A stretch of 64,000 nucleotides of DNA from Pirellulales bacterium (GTDB taxonomy: Bacteria > Planctomycetota > Planctomycetia > Pirellulales > JAEUIK01), in assembly GCA_019745975.1 (NCBI GenBank), contig JAIESQ010000028.1:1-64000 (forward strand), in the 5' to 3' direction. Below the pieces are notes generated by a model, which did no database searches, was not told the DNA's origin, and saw only the letters and a program-made list of their open reading frames with translations. Both the position numbers and the translations under genes were made by a program. Below are positions 8,807 to 17,118 of the stretch, one piece after another (within the stretch, counting starts at the first letter, position 1; every line of letters begins with the position of its first letter).

Positions 8807-10135
8807 ATGACGAAACACGCGACGTCCCCTGCTGCGACTTCGGCTGCCAAAACCACGCGCCGCGGATTCTTGCGAAACTCCTCGGGCGCGCTGGCCGCCG
8901 GCTCGATGGCCGCGACGCTGGCCGGCACGTTGTCGGTGGCGCGGCACGCGCACGCCGCCGGGGCCGACGACACCCTCAAGGTCGGCTTGATCGGTTGCGG
9001 CGGGCGCGGCACCGGTGCGGCCGCCCAGGCGCTGCAGGCCGATCCCGGTTCACGGTTGTGGGCGCTGGGAGATGCGTTTGGCGATCGCCTGCAATCGAGC
9101 CTCGAAAACTTGAAGAAGATGCCTGAGGTGTCGTCGAAGATCGACGTGGCCGAGGATCGCTGTTTCGTCGGCTTCAATGCCTTTCAGCAAGTGATCGACA
9201 GTGGCGTCGATGTGGTGGTGCTGGCCACGCCGCCGCATTTCCGACCGCAGCACTTGGCCGCGGCGGTGGCGGCCGGCAAGCACATCTTTTGCGAGAAGCC
9301 GGTGGCGGTCGACGCGCCGGGCGTGCGCAGCGTGCTTGAAACGAGCGAGCTGGCCAAGCAGAAGGGGCTGTCGATCGTTTCCGGGCTGTGCTGGCGCTAC
9401 GACTACGGCGTGCGCGAGACGGTCAAACGCATTCAAGATGGCGCGATCGGCGACATTGTCGCCATTCAAGAGAACTACCTGGCGGGCAGCTTGTGGATGC
9501 ACCCGCGGCAGCCGAGCTGGAGCGACATGGAGTGGCAACTGCGCAACTGGCTGTACTTCTCGTGGCTCTCGGGGGATCACAACGTCGAGCAGCACGTACA
9601 CAGCTTGGACAAAGCGATGTGGCTCTTGGGCGACGTGCCGCCGCTGAAGGCCACGGGGCTGGGGGGCCGGCAGGTGCGCACGGGGCCGGAGTATGGCCAC
9701 ATCTTCGATCATCACGCCGTGGTGTATGAGTTCCCGAACGACGTGAAGGTGTTCGCCTATACGCGGCAGATGGATGGCTGCGCGAGCGACGTCGAAGACT
9801 ACGTGATGGGGACCAAGGGGCGCGCCGAAATCCTGCGGCACGTCATCAACGGCGACGAGCGGTGGCGCTACCGCGGCGCGAAGAACAATATGTACCAGAC
9901 CGAGCACGACGAACTGTTCGCCGCCATCCGCAGCGGGCAGCCGATCAACAACGGCCAGTACATGGCCAACAGCACGCTGATGGCCATCATGGGGCGGATG
10001 GCGACCTACACCGGCAAGACGATCACAGGCGACGAAGCCTTGGCTTCGAGCGAGCGGCTGGGGCCGACGACTTACGAATTCGGCCCGCTGGAAGTGCCAC
10101 CGGTGGCGATGCCGGGCCGCACGGCGTTCGCGTAG
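8807..10135 (+). CDS. TAT-exported Gfo/Idh/MocA family oxidoreductase
   Basis: 442 residues. A twin-arginine signal (TTRRGFLRNSS followed by an Ala-rich hydrophobic stretch) is followed by a Rossmann NAD(P)-binding fold (LKVGLIGCGGRGTGAA) and the family's catalytic EKP motif (FCEKPVAVD). The C-terminal half is the usual alpha/beta dimer domain. Such proteins are very abundant in planctomycetes and act on sugars or cyclitols; the substrate cannot be told. The ATG at 8807 was chosen because the signal peptide begins there; upstream in-frame residues are Pro/Arg-rich filler. Its neighbour upstream is the lyase, so both may work on the same carbohydrate, which is only suggested by position. Confidence 0.9.
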   Translation: MTKHATSPAATSAAKTTRRGFLRNSSGALAAGSMAATLAGTLSVARHAHAAGADDTLKVGLIGCGGRGTGAAAQALQADPGSRLWALGDAFGDRLQSSLENLKKMPEVSSKIDVAEDRCFVGFNAFQQVIDSGVDVVVLATPPHFRPQHLAAAVAAGKHIFCEKPVAVDAPGVRSVLETSELAKQKGLSIVSGLCWRYDYGVRETVKRIQDGAIGDIVAIQENYLAGSLWMHPRQPSWSDMEWQLRNWLYFSWLSGDHNVEQHVHSLDKAMWLLGDVPPLKATGLGGRQVRTGPEYGHIFDHHAVVYEFPNDVKVFAYTRQMDGCASDVEDYVMGTKGRAEILRHVINGDERWRYRGAKNNMYQTEHDELFAAIRSGQPINNGQYMANSTLMAIMGRMATYTGKTITGDEALASSERLGPTTYEFGPLEVPPVAMPGRTAFA

Positions 10136-10223
10136 TGCGGCAATCGCGGCATGTGCTTCCAGCCCGTGAAGAGAGTACGGCCAGGATGGCCGTGCCAGGT
10201 TCTAGCCCGGATTATTCATGGCC

Positions 10224-10300
10224 GTGTGCCACTGCTTGCCCGTATGGCAAGCAGTGTTTGTTTTCCAGGAATGCACTGCTTCTGCGAAGCAGTGGCACAC
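10224..10300. repeat. Double-hairpin palindromic repeat, family C
   Basis: Two perfect hairpins stand in tandem: 10231-10255 (10-bp stem, ACTGCTTGCC/GGCAAGCAGT) and 10274-10294 (CACTGCTT/AAGCAGTG). The outer ends GTGTGCCACTGCTT (10224-10237) and AAGCAGTGGCACAC (10287-10300) are perfect reverse complements, so the whole unit is a composite palindrome. It lies between convergent genes. It may help end transcription, but its structure is that of a REP/BIME-type repeat. Confidence 0.7.
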
Positions 10301-10336
10301 CGACAAACTTTCTAACCGGAACATGAACAAGCCAGG

Positions 10337-11467
10337 CTACCGCAGATCGGATTTGGCCCGCAGGTGCCGGTAGAGGCGCAGCGGGGTGCGCAGCCAGGGG
10401 CTGAAGCGTGGATCGTGCACGATGTTGCGCATGGCGCGGACGCCGCGACGGACAAGTGGGCGAACCAGCCGCAGATCGACCGAGCCTTCGACCAGCGCGA
10501 CCGCGCTGTTGGTGACGCGCGCCTTGTATTGTTCCGGGCCTTTCCCCAAGTCGATGCACTGGATGCCCAAGGCTGGCGACGCCTCGACCAACTTGACCAG
10601 CAGCACCATGCCCGGCGAGTGCTTCGATAGCTCGCGGTCGAAGGCAAAGATCCAATTGTGCAGCACCGGACCGGAGCGCAGGCCGAAGATGATCGCGGCC
10701 AGGCGGTCGCCCGCATAGAGCGTGGTCACCATCCCGGAGAAGCCTGATGTTTGCATCACGGCAATTTGCCGCAGCAGCCGCTCGATCCAAGGAACGGCGA
10801 ACGTGTTGACCAAATCGGTGCGGGCAAATTGCTCGGCCTTCCAGCGGAAGAGCGCGTCGAGCACCGCGGGATTGGTGTCGCGCAGCTCCAAGCGCAGCGG
10901 GCCAAGATCGCGCTCGAGGACGCGGGCAGCGCGTCGGGCTTTGGGGATGACGTCGGTACCGGCGGCGGCGCGCTGGGCGACGTAAGCCTCGAACCCGTCC
11001 GCGAGGTCGATACATGGCGAAACGGCCGCACCCCAGCAGAACGATGCAAACGCCTGCTCCTCGGCGAGCAAGTGGTCGAAATCCCAACTCGTCAGCCGGC
11101 AAGCGCGGACGAGACGGGGGGCATTCCCACGCCAAGGACTGGCGGCGATGACGGCTTGATAGTCGGACAGCGGTCCGCCGACCGGTCGGCCGGCTCCCGA
11201 TCGCGTGCGCTGGTAGGGAAAGAAGCCGACGGGCTCGCCCGAGAGCTCGAGCACCGCTACCAGGACGTCGTCGCGGTGTTCGGCCACCAGTCGCGTGAAT
11301 TCGGGCTGAAAGAAGGGTCCGGCCAGCGTTGGACGAGCGGCAGTTATCTCACGCCAGATCGCCAGGAGATCGTCGTCGAGTTCGCGCGCCGGCAGAACCA
11401 CGACGCGATCGAAGCACGTACTGGCTTCGTCGCGCGCTGGGGGCGCCGGCTCGATCACCACGGACAT
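10337..11467 (-). CDS. CelD/BcsL-type GNAT acyltransferase
   Basis: 376 residues resembling the FemAB/GNAT-fold proteins annotated as CelD, linked to cellulose or exopolysaccharide biosynthesis. The C-terminal acyltransferase fold is visible in VTTLYAGDRLAAIIFGLRSG, followed by HNWIFAFDRELSKHSPG and IQCIDLGKGPEQYK. No membrane segment or signal is seen, so it is cytoplasmic. The start is well fixed: TAGGAGG lies 6 nt before the ATG. It is a single gene between two repeat-rich spacers. The acceptor could be a polysaccharide precursor or another amine; this is not resolved by the sequence. Confidence 0.75.
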   Translation of the reverse strand: MSVVIEPAPPARDEASTCFDRVVVLPARELDDDLLAIWREITAARPTLAGPFFQPEFTRLVAEHRDDVLVAVLELSGEPVGFFPYQRTRSGAGRPVGGPLSDYQAVIAASPWRGNAPRLVRACRLTSWDFDHLLAEEQAFASFCWGAAVSPCIDLADGFEAYVAQRAAAGTDVIPKARRAARVLERDLGPLRLELRDTNPAVLDALFRWKAEQFARTDLVNTFAVPWIERLLRQIAVMQTSGFSGMVTTLYAGDRLAAIIFGLRSGPVLHNWIFAFDRELSKHSPGMVLLVKLVEASPALGIQCIDLGKGPEQYKARVTNSAVALVEGSVDLRLVRPLVRRGVRAMRNIVHDPRFSPWLRTPLRLYRHLRAKSDLR

Positions 11468-11687
11468 GCGATCCTCCTAAGGCATCGGCACGCCACGAAT
11501 TGGACGGTCCGCGCGCGATACCAGACAGGTGGCGCAACGCGAAGCCCGCGCTGGCCACGGGAAAATCTAGCTTGATGCGAGGCGACGGCTGGCGTGCTCG
11601 AGCGATCGCTTGCGCGTGGATGCACGGCGGTAGCGATACGCAGGCACAATCCTTGCCGGCAGAAAAATCGGCGCAATCGTGCCGGCC

Positions 11688-11722
11688 AGTGGAGCGTCAA
11701 CCCGATTCACTCGGGTGACGCG
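11688..11722. repeat. Palindromic repeat, family D, copy 1
   Basis: An AGTGGAGCGTCAACCC start, a short loop and GGGTGACGCG end form a hairpin. The reverse complement of 39002-39037 has the same AGTGGAGCGTCA start and GACGCG end with a different loop, so the two are copies of one family in opposite orientation. It lies in a 346-base spacer between the CelD-type and DUF1598 genes, which otherwise shows no gene. Confidence 0.6.
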
Positions 11723-11789
11723 CAACACCGCCCGACACGCAAGTGGTTGGGCAGCAATAAACACCTCGTGCTCTGCCTCTGGCTCGACC

Positions 11790-11821
11790 GGAACTAGAGG
11801 CGTTGACAGAGCACTAGTTCC
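11790..11821. repeat. Inverted repeat at the end of the DUF1598 gene
   Basis: GGAACTAG (11790-11797) and CTAGTTCC (11814-11821) form an 8-bp stem with a 16-nt loop; the right arm contains the DUF1598 stop codon. It could act as a transcript-end hairpin on the minus strand. No clear T-tract. Confidence 0.4.
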
Positions 11822-13193
11822 ACCACCACGAGCTGTCGGGGGCGGCACGCGACTTTTCGCGGACTTCGGCGACATGGCCGTCGGCGTCGGGCGAGAGCTT
11901 GTCGAGCGCGCCCCAAGAGTTAATCACCACGCCCCCCGAGGCACTCACCACCCAACTGTTGCCTTTGCGGAAGAAGCTCGCGCGGCTATCAACTTGCCGG
12001 GCCGCGGGGAGTTCGAGGGGCGGCAGCCCGTCGGCGCCGGTGAGGGCCAGTAGCGGGCAGTTAGCTTTGGCGGTGAAATCCTCCTTGGTCAAGAGCGCGG
12101 CGACGACCGCCAGATCCATCAAGTTCGACAGTTCGGCGAAGACGGGAATGTGGCGGGACACGTCGTCGTAGCGGCGCGTGAACTGATCGGCCCAGCGCTG
12201 GGCGTCGGGGCTGGCGCGGCCGGAGGACGTGCGTTGGCCGGAGTCGTCGACGCTCGAATCCTCAGTTACCGTCTTCACCCGCGCGCCGCGGATTTCCCAG
12301 GCCAGATTGTCAGCGGTGCGCAAGATCGCGTCGTAGTCGGGCTCGAGCCACCAGCGAGGCATCATGCTGCCGCGTCCGCTGGCCAGGTGCAAATAGCTAC
12401 CCAGCCCTTTGACTGGCGACGGCTCGAAGTTCATCGCCAGGCACTTCATGCGGAAGTCGGCGGCCACCATCACGCGGGCGAAATGACTCGTCGCCGGCAC
12501 GCCCGCCACGGTGACGCGCTGCGGCCCCAGGCTCTCTTCGATTTCGATGATCGCGGCATTCGGATCGCTGGCCAAAAGCTCGCCCGACGAGGCCAGAAAC
12601 TGTTGCAAGCGGGTCATGCCCGCCGCGCTGGGGTCGATCGAGCAACTGATACCGTCGGCCTGCACGTCGCGGGCGGTGCGCAGCGCGACGACGAGGTCGT
12701 CGAGCCAGAGCACCGGGCGACCGGTCGAGACGCCGACGAAGGTGCCACGATCGTCGAGGCGCCACGCTTCGCCGTAACCGACGAGCACGATGTCCTGTTG
12801 GTCGGGATATATTAAAACGTAGCGCACGTCTTGCAGGCCGGCGAGAAACTGCACTTCTTCGGGCAGGTCTGCGCCTGCGGCGCGCGAGCGCGCGACCTCG
12901 GCATCAAGCCGCTTGAGCGAAACCTTGCGCAGCGGAGTGTGCTTGTTGAGGTCGGCAGGCAAGCGGGCCAGCGCCGCGGCGTAGTGTTCGCGCAGCTCGC
13001 CCGATAATTCGACGTCGGCGCGGGAAAGAATGCCGCGGGCGTTGATGGCCACGCCACCAACGCCACCGCTCGCCACGCGCGGGAACTGCTGCGCGCGTGC
13101 GGGTTCGCGGAGTGCCCCAACCAGGACCAGTGGCGCCAAAACCAGTGCCCGCCAGAGCCCCAGTGCCCGCGCGGAGAATGATCGCTGTTGCAT
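11814..13193 (-). CDS. DUF1598-family exported protein
   Basis: 459 residues matching the planctomycete family DUF1598 in overall pattern: a signal peptide (LVLAPLVLVGAL, cleavage near RAQQ), then GGVGGVAINARGIL, LPADLNKHTPLRKVSLKRLD and a central block LRDVRYVLIYPDQQDIVLVGYGEAW-like segment ending in WLDDLVVALRTA. A second region (about 190-330) begins CSIDPSAAGMTRLQQF. No catalytic motif is recognised and the function is unknown. The protein should be periplasmic. I prefer the ATG at 13193 (MQQRSFSA) to the GTG at 13205. It stands alone. Confidence 0.8.
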   Translation of the reverse strand: MQQRSFSARALGLWRALVLAPLVLVGALREPARAQQFPRVASGGVGGVAINARGILSRADVELSGELREHYAAALARLPADLNKHTPLRKVSLKRLDAEVARSRAAGADLPEEVQFLAGLQDVRYVLIYPDQQDIVLVGYGEAWRLDDRGTFVGVSTGRPVLWLDDLVVALRTARDVQADGISCSIDPSAAGMTRLQQFLASSGELLASDPNAAIIEIEESLGPQRVTVAGVPATSHFARVMVAADFRMKCLAMNFEPSPVKGLGSYLHLASGRGSMMPRWWLEPDYDAILRTADNLAWEIRGARVKTVTEDSSVDDSGQRTSSGRASPDAQRWADQFTRRYDDVSRHIPVFAELSNLMDLAVVAALLTKEDFTAKANCPLLALTGADGLPPLELPAARQVDSRASFFRKGNSWVVSASGGVVINSWGALDKLSPDADGHVAEVREKSRAAPDSSWWWN

Positions 13194-13205
13194 GTCGGTA
13201 GCCAC

Positions 13206-13716
13206 CAGTCGCCGAGCTCGAGAGACTGTTCCTAGAGGGTGATCGTGGCCGTGCGTGCACCGTCACCGCGCGCCCAACTTCTCAATACAGAGCCTAATCT
13301 GCGCTGGTCGCAGGGGCAATTCGCGGCGATTCAGGTGGCAGTGCCATTGGGCACCGGAGATCGAATGGCGAAGAAACTGCCGGCATTTGACGAGCCTGGG
13401 TGGCGCGAGGCCCTGCGGACCCTTGAAATGGGCCCCAGGTCAGGACTAAGGTGTAGATGAGGCGTCGAGGGGCCGCACGGTCGGCCCCGGGCGGCGCCCG
13501 CCACGTTCGCCCAGGCACGGGCACCACTCTCATCCGCACACAAATTGCCCTGTGGGCCGTCAGCCATAGCCGCGAGCACCGCGATAAGTTGACCGACTTC
13601 GGGCGGCCAATCTCGGCTAAACTGGCGGCTCCGACCAGCCGCGTACTTCGCCTCCAAAGGTCTGGAGGTGGTGACACCGCTCACGACGGCCACCTCGTTG
13701 CCAATTGGCGAGGGCC
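13206..13716. other. Intergenic region between DUF1598 and the sigma54-type regulator
   Basis: About 510 bases between divergent genes. No supportable coding sequence. A hairpin is seen at 13469-13488 (GGGGCC/GGCCCC). TTGACC at about 13586 lacks a well-spaced -10 box. No tRNA cloverleaf or riboswitch was recognised. Confidence 0.4.
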
Positions 13717-15753
13717 ATGCTCGCATATTTAGTCATCCGCGAAGGGACGAAATGGACCGACGTGTTCCGGCTGATCCCGGGCCAGTCGGTTACTATTGGG
13801 CGCGCGCCGACCAATCCCATCGTGCTCAAAGACGAGCGCTGCAGCCGCTGCCATGCCGAGGTTTTGTTGCGCGACGGCCAGTGGATGCTCCGCGATCTCG
13901 AAAGCCGTAACGGCACGGCGCTCAACGATCAACTGGTGCGCGAAGAGACTCCGCTGCACGCCGGCGACATCGTCCGCATCGGCCGCTCGCAACTGGCTTT
14001 CGTACACGACCTGTCGAAAGCCTTCAACGATTCGGGCACGCTGGTCGCGCCGCGTCCCGACGACATGCTCGAGGCCACTCACTTCTCGGGGGCCGAAGCC
14101 GACAGCGTGCTCGACCCGCACGAGCCAACGACGATCACGCATCGCCGCGGGCAAACCAAGTTCCTGGCGCCGGCCGAAGAGGAGGCCTTCGACGCTCCCA
14201 ATCAATCGCACATCAGCCGGGCCAGCACCAAACTCTGCCGGTTGGCGTTCGAACTGGCCAAGGCGGCCGACGTTCGCGGGCTGGCGCAAATGGCGCTGGC
14301 TGGCTTGTTCGAAGGAACGCAGGCTGACACCGGCGCTGTGCTGTTGGGGCCACGTGCGGCCGGCAAGAAGCCGTTCAACGAAGGGGCGCTCGAAGCGGTC
14401 GCGGCCCGCAGCCAAAGCGACGAGCCGTACCATCGCGTGTCAAGTTTTCTGGCGACGACCGTGCTCCGCGAGGGCGAGGCGGTGCTAGCGCGCAACGTCA
14501 TGGGCGACAGCCAACTGAGCCGCCGCGACAGCAAGGGAGAGATTCACGCGACGAGCGTAATTTGCGCGCCGATTCGCCGCGGCCAGCAGATTTACGGGTT
14601 GCTGCATTTGTACTCGACCGACGCGGCGCGCGTGCTCGATCCCGACGATCTCGAGTTCACGCTGGCCGTGGCCGAAACGCTCGGCGTGGCGCTGGAGAAC
14701 CTCAGCCGCCGTGAAGAGCTGGCGGTCAACCTCAACTCGGTCCGGGACGAGAACCTGCAACTGCGGGAAAAGCTCGGGGTGTTCAGCGAGATTGTCGGCC
14801 GCAGTCCGGTCGTGCAGCGCATCCAGCAGCAGGTCGCCCGCGCGGCGCCGAGCCGGGCCACCGTGTTGATTCGGGGCGAAAGCGGTGTCGGCAAGGAACT
14901 GGTGGCGCGCGCCGTCCATTATTCGAGCCCGCGGGCCAAGGGGGTGTTCGTTTGCCTGAATTGCGCCGCGCTTACCGAGACCTTGCTGGAAAGCGAACTG
15001 TTCGGGCATGAGCGCGGCGCGTTTACCGGGGCCACGGAGCGCAAGATCGGCAAGTTCGAAGCCGCGGACGGCGGCACCCTGATGCTCGACGAAATCGGCG
15101 AGATGAGCCCGACGATTCAGGCCAAGTTTTTGCGGGTGCTCGAGGGGCATCCGTTCGAGCGCGTCGGCGGGAGCCAGCCGGTCAAGGCCGATGTGCGGGT
15201 GATCGCGGCCACGAACCGCGACCTGGAAAAGGAAGTCGCCGAGCAGCGGTTCCGCCGCGATCTTTATTTCCGGCTCAACGTGCTGGAGATCGTGGTGCCG
15301 CCGTTGCGCAAACGGCCGGCCGACATTCCGGAGCTGGCCCGGTTTTTCCTGCAGCGCTACAACGTCGAAACCGGCCGTAAAATCCGCGGCTTCACCCAGC
15401 GCGCGATGGAGCAGATGATGCGCTATCGCTGGCCAGGGAACGTACGCGAGCTGAAGAACGTTATCGAGCGGGCGATCCTCTTGACGCAGGCCGACGAGAT
15501 CGACCTCGAAGACCTGATGCTCTCCCGCTTGCCGACGGCGGGGGACACCAACGAGATGCCAGCCGGCGCCGGCAACGAATACACGCAGATGACACTCGAG
15601 GAGATGGAGCGGCGCCACATTCTGGCCACGTTGCGCGCGACCGCCTGGAACAAGAGCCAGACGGCGATGATCCTGGGAATCGAGCGCTCGACGCTCGACC
15701 GCAAGATCCGCCGCTACGATCTGCACGAGCTTGTCTTGCGCCGCGGCCCGTGA
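13717..15753 (+). CDS. FHA-GAF-AAA+ sigma54-interacting transcription regulator with Fis-type HTH
   Basis: 678 residues. An FHA phosphothreonine-binding domain (about 8-90; [30 protein letters not shown]) comes first, a GAF domain (about 165-325) next, then a sigma54-activator AAA+ domain with Walker A GESGVGKE (387-394), the GAFTGA loop that contacts sigma54 (434-439), a Walker B segment [10 protein letters not shown] and the arginine-finger region [12 protein letters not shown] Fis-type HTH ends the protein (about 630-675, [11 protein letters not shown]). It should open sigma54-dependent promoters in response to a phosphorylated partner, probably a Ser/Thr kinase substrate read by FHA, and a GAF ligand. 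The ATG at 13717 is preceded by GGCGAGGG. No sensor kinase gene is adjacent. Confidence 0.93.
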   Translation: MLAYLVIREGTKWTDVFRLIPGQSVTIGRAPTNPIVLKDERCSRCHAEVLLRDGQWMLRDLESRNGTALNDQLVREETPLHAGDIVRIGRSQLAFVHDLSKAFNDSGTLVAPRPDDMLEATHFSGAEADSVLDPHEPTTITHRRGQTKFLAPAEEEAFDAPNQSHISRASTKLCRLAFELAKAADVRGLAQMALAGLFEGTQADTGAVLLGPRAAGKKPFNEGALEAVAARSQSDEPYHRVSSFLATTVLREGEAVLARNVMGDSQLSRRDSKGEIHATSVICAPIRRGQQIYGLLHLYSTDAARVLDPDDLEFTLAVAETLGVALENLSRREELAVNLNSVRDENLQLREKLGVFSEIVGRSPVVQRIQQQVARAAPSRATVLIRGESGVGKELVARAVHYSSPRAKGVFVCLNCAALTETLLESELFGHERGAFTGATERKIGKFEAADGGTLMLDEIGEMSPTIQAKFLRVLEGHPFERVGGSQPVKADVRVIAATNRDLEKEVAEQRFRRDLYFRLNVLEIVVPPLRKRPADIPELARFFLQRYNVETGRKIRGFTQRAMEQMMRYRWPGNVRELKNVIERAILLTQADEIDLEDLMLSRLPTAGDTNEMPAGAGNEYTQMTLEEMERRHILATLRATAWNKSQTAMILGIERSTLDRKIRRYDLHELVLRRGP

Positions 15754-15796
15754 GGGGCGCGCCGCGTTAGTCTCTGGCGATGGCCCGCGTTCAAGA

Positions 15797-15825
15797 TCTC
15801 GCGCAAAGGCGCGAAGACGCAAAGA
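15797..15825. repeat. Left 29-nt inverted repeat of the GxxExxY cassette
   Basis: It is purine-rich with repeated GCAAAGGCGC/ACGCAAAG units. It ends 10 nt before the GxxExxY start and overlaps the region that supplies the ribosome site (AAAGAGGG), so the repeat itself may provide translation signals. Confidence 0.7.
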
Positions 15826-15835
15826 GGGCAGTTTG

Positions 15836-16234
15836 ATGCGCGAAAATGAGCTTGCGGCGATCGTCGTCGACGTTGCTTATCAGATTCATCGTCGACTCGG
15901 TCCAGGCCTGCTGGAGTCGGCCTATCAAGCGATCATGTCGTACGAGCTTCGACTGCGCGGTCTGCACGTGGAGACAGAAGTTCCGATCCCAGTACTTTGG
16001 TGCGATGTGCGCCTCGAAGTCGGTTTTCGTGTCGATCTCTGGATCGAGCGGTTGCTGCTCGTTGAATTGAAGTCTATCGAAGCGCTCGCGCCCGTGCACA
16101 AGAAGCAGATGCTCACGTACTTGCGAATTACGAACTCGCGCCTTGGCCTGTTGATTAACTTCGGCGAGGAGCTCATCAAGAACGGAATTGTACGGCTTGT
16201 GAATGGACTACCAGACGAAATGCAGCGAACTTGA
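15836..16234 (+). CDS. GxxExxY protein, PD-(D/E)XK nuclease-like fold
   Basis: 132 residues. The name-giving motif is GLLESAY, preceded by QIHRRLGPG. Downstream, FRVDLWIERLLLVELKSIE gives the D...E-x-K pattern of the PD-(D/E)XK nuclease superfamily, and the C-terminus LRITNSRLGLLINFGEELIKNGI is typical of the family. The function is not established; a nuclease acting on DNA or RNA is inferred from the fold. AAAGAGGG lies 7-8 nt before the ATG at 15836. Base composition is visibly less GC-rich than its neighbours (TACGAATTACG, ATTTTC tracts), which supports recent arrival. It is enclosed by the 29-nt inverted repeats described separately. Confidence 0.85.
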   Translation: MRENELAAIVVDVAYQIHRRLGPGLLESAYQAIMSYELRLRGLHVETEVPIPVLWCDVRLEVGFRVDLWIERLLLVELKSIEALAPVHKKQMLTYLRITNSRLGLLINFGEELIKNGIVRLVNGLPDEMQRT

Positions 16235-16249
16235 TTCCCAATTGCATTT

Positions 16250-16278
16250 TCTTTGCGCCTTAGCGCCTTTGCGCGAGA
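16250..16278. repeat. Right 29-nt inverted repeat of the GxxExxY cassette
   Basis: Reverse complement of the left repeat except at two positions. It begins 15 nt after the stop codon of the GxxExxY gene. Confidence 0.7.
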
Positions 16279-16308
16279 AGTCTTCAGTTAGCCCTCTGCG
16301 AGAGATCG

Positions 16309-17091
16309 CTACCACTGGGGCGGGCGTTTTTCGCGGAAGGCCGCGAGCCCTTCCGCGGCGGCCTCGGTCGTGCGCGCGGTGGCGCTGACCGCCGCGCCGG
16401 TCGAGAGCATCGAGGAGAGTTGTTCGCCGATTGTTTCGTTGAGCATTCGCTTGGTGAGCTGCAGCGACGAGGGTGCGCAGCGGGCGCACTCTTCGACCAG
16501 TTCCACCGCCCGCGGCCAAAGCTGCGCCGACGCCGTGCGCTCGTGAACCAGGCCCATCCGCTCGGCGCGCGTGACATCGACGATCGCGCCGGTCATTAAG
16601 AGATAGGCGGCCTGGCCAGCTCCGATGCGAAAGACCACCAACGGAGCCACGATCGCCGCCGTGATGCCGCGGCGCGGCTCGGGGAGTCCAAACCTCGCGT
16701 CGTCGGCAGCCAGCACAAGATCGCAGGCAGCCACCAGACCCAATCCGCCCGCCACGGCCGCGCCATTGACCGCGGCCACGATCGGCTTGGGAAACTGCAG
16801 CATCTTCTCGACCAGGTCGCGGTAGGCGAGCACATCGTCGGACCAGCGCGCATGAGCATCGGGCTCTTGGCTCGTGGCCAGCATCTCATCCAGGTCCATG
16901 CCGGCGCAGAACGACGGGCCGGCGCCGGTCAGCACCACGCCGCGGACGCGACGCTCCTGATGCAGATCGTCGAACGCCTGGGAGATCTCGGCCAAGAGCG
17001 CGCGCGAAAGCGCGTTGCGCTTGTCGGGCCGGTTAAGAATGATGGAGCCGGTGGCGCCGTGAACATGGACTCGCACGAGCGGTTGCGACAT
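16309..17091 (-). CDS. Enoyl-CoA hydratase/isomerase family protein
   Basis: 260 residues, the usual length for the crotonase family. The substrate-binding CoA loop is seen in NRPDKRNALSRALLAEI, the oxyanion hole in AGPSFCAGMDLDEM and in AAVNGAAVAGGLGLVAACD, and LADDARFGLPEPRRGI follows. The two catalytic glutamates of classical enoyl-CoA hydratases are not obvious (GGLGLVAACDL and PEPRRGI supply one Glu), so the reaction could be hydration, isomerisation or another crotonase chemistry. Cytoplasmic. It lies 27 nt downstream of the flavin reductase gene on the same strand, so the two are probably co-transcribed and may serve one acyl-CoA pathway. Confidence 0.88.
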   Translation of the reverse strand: MSQPLVRVHVHGATGSIILNRPDKRNALSRALLAEISQAFDDLHQERRVRGVVLTGAGPSFCAGMDLDEMLATSQEPDAHARWSDDVLAYRDLVEKMLQFPKPIVAAVNGAAVAGGLGLVAACDLVLAADDARFGLPEPRRGITAAIVAPLVVFRIGAGQAAYLLMTGAIVDVTRAERMGLVHERTASAQLWPRAVELVEECARCAPSSLQLTKRMLNETIGEQLSSMLSTGAAVSATARTTEAAAEGLAAFREKRPPQW

Positions 17092-17118
17092 TGGCGCTAG
17101 CCTCGCGGCACGAAGCGA

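Larger units (their letters stand above)
15797..16278. mobile_element. GxxExxY gene cassette bounded by 29-nt inverted repeats
   Basis: The left boundary 15797-15825 and the right boundary 16250-16278 are inverted repeats that match at 27 of 29 positions (TCTCGCGCAAAGGCGC...CGCAAAGA). They enclose exactly one gene, the GxxExxY protein. The unit is wedged between the regulator stop (15753) and the enoyl-CoA hydratase stop (16309). I see no target duplication. I infer that this is a mobile or formerly mobile cassette; the family's link to such repeats should be tested in other genomes. Confidence 0.6.
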
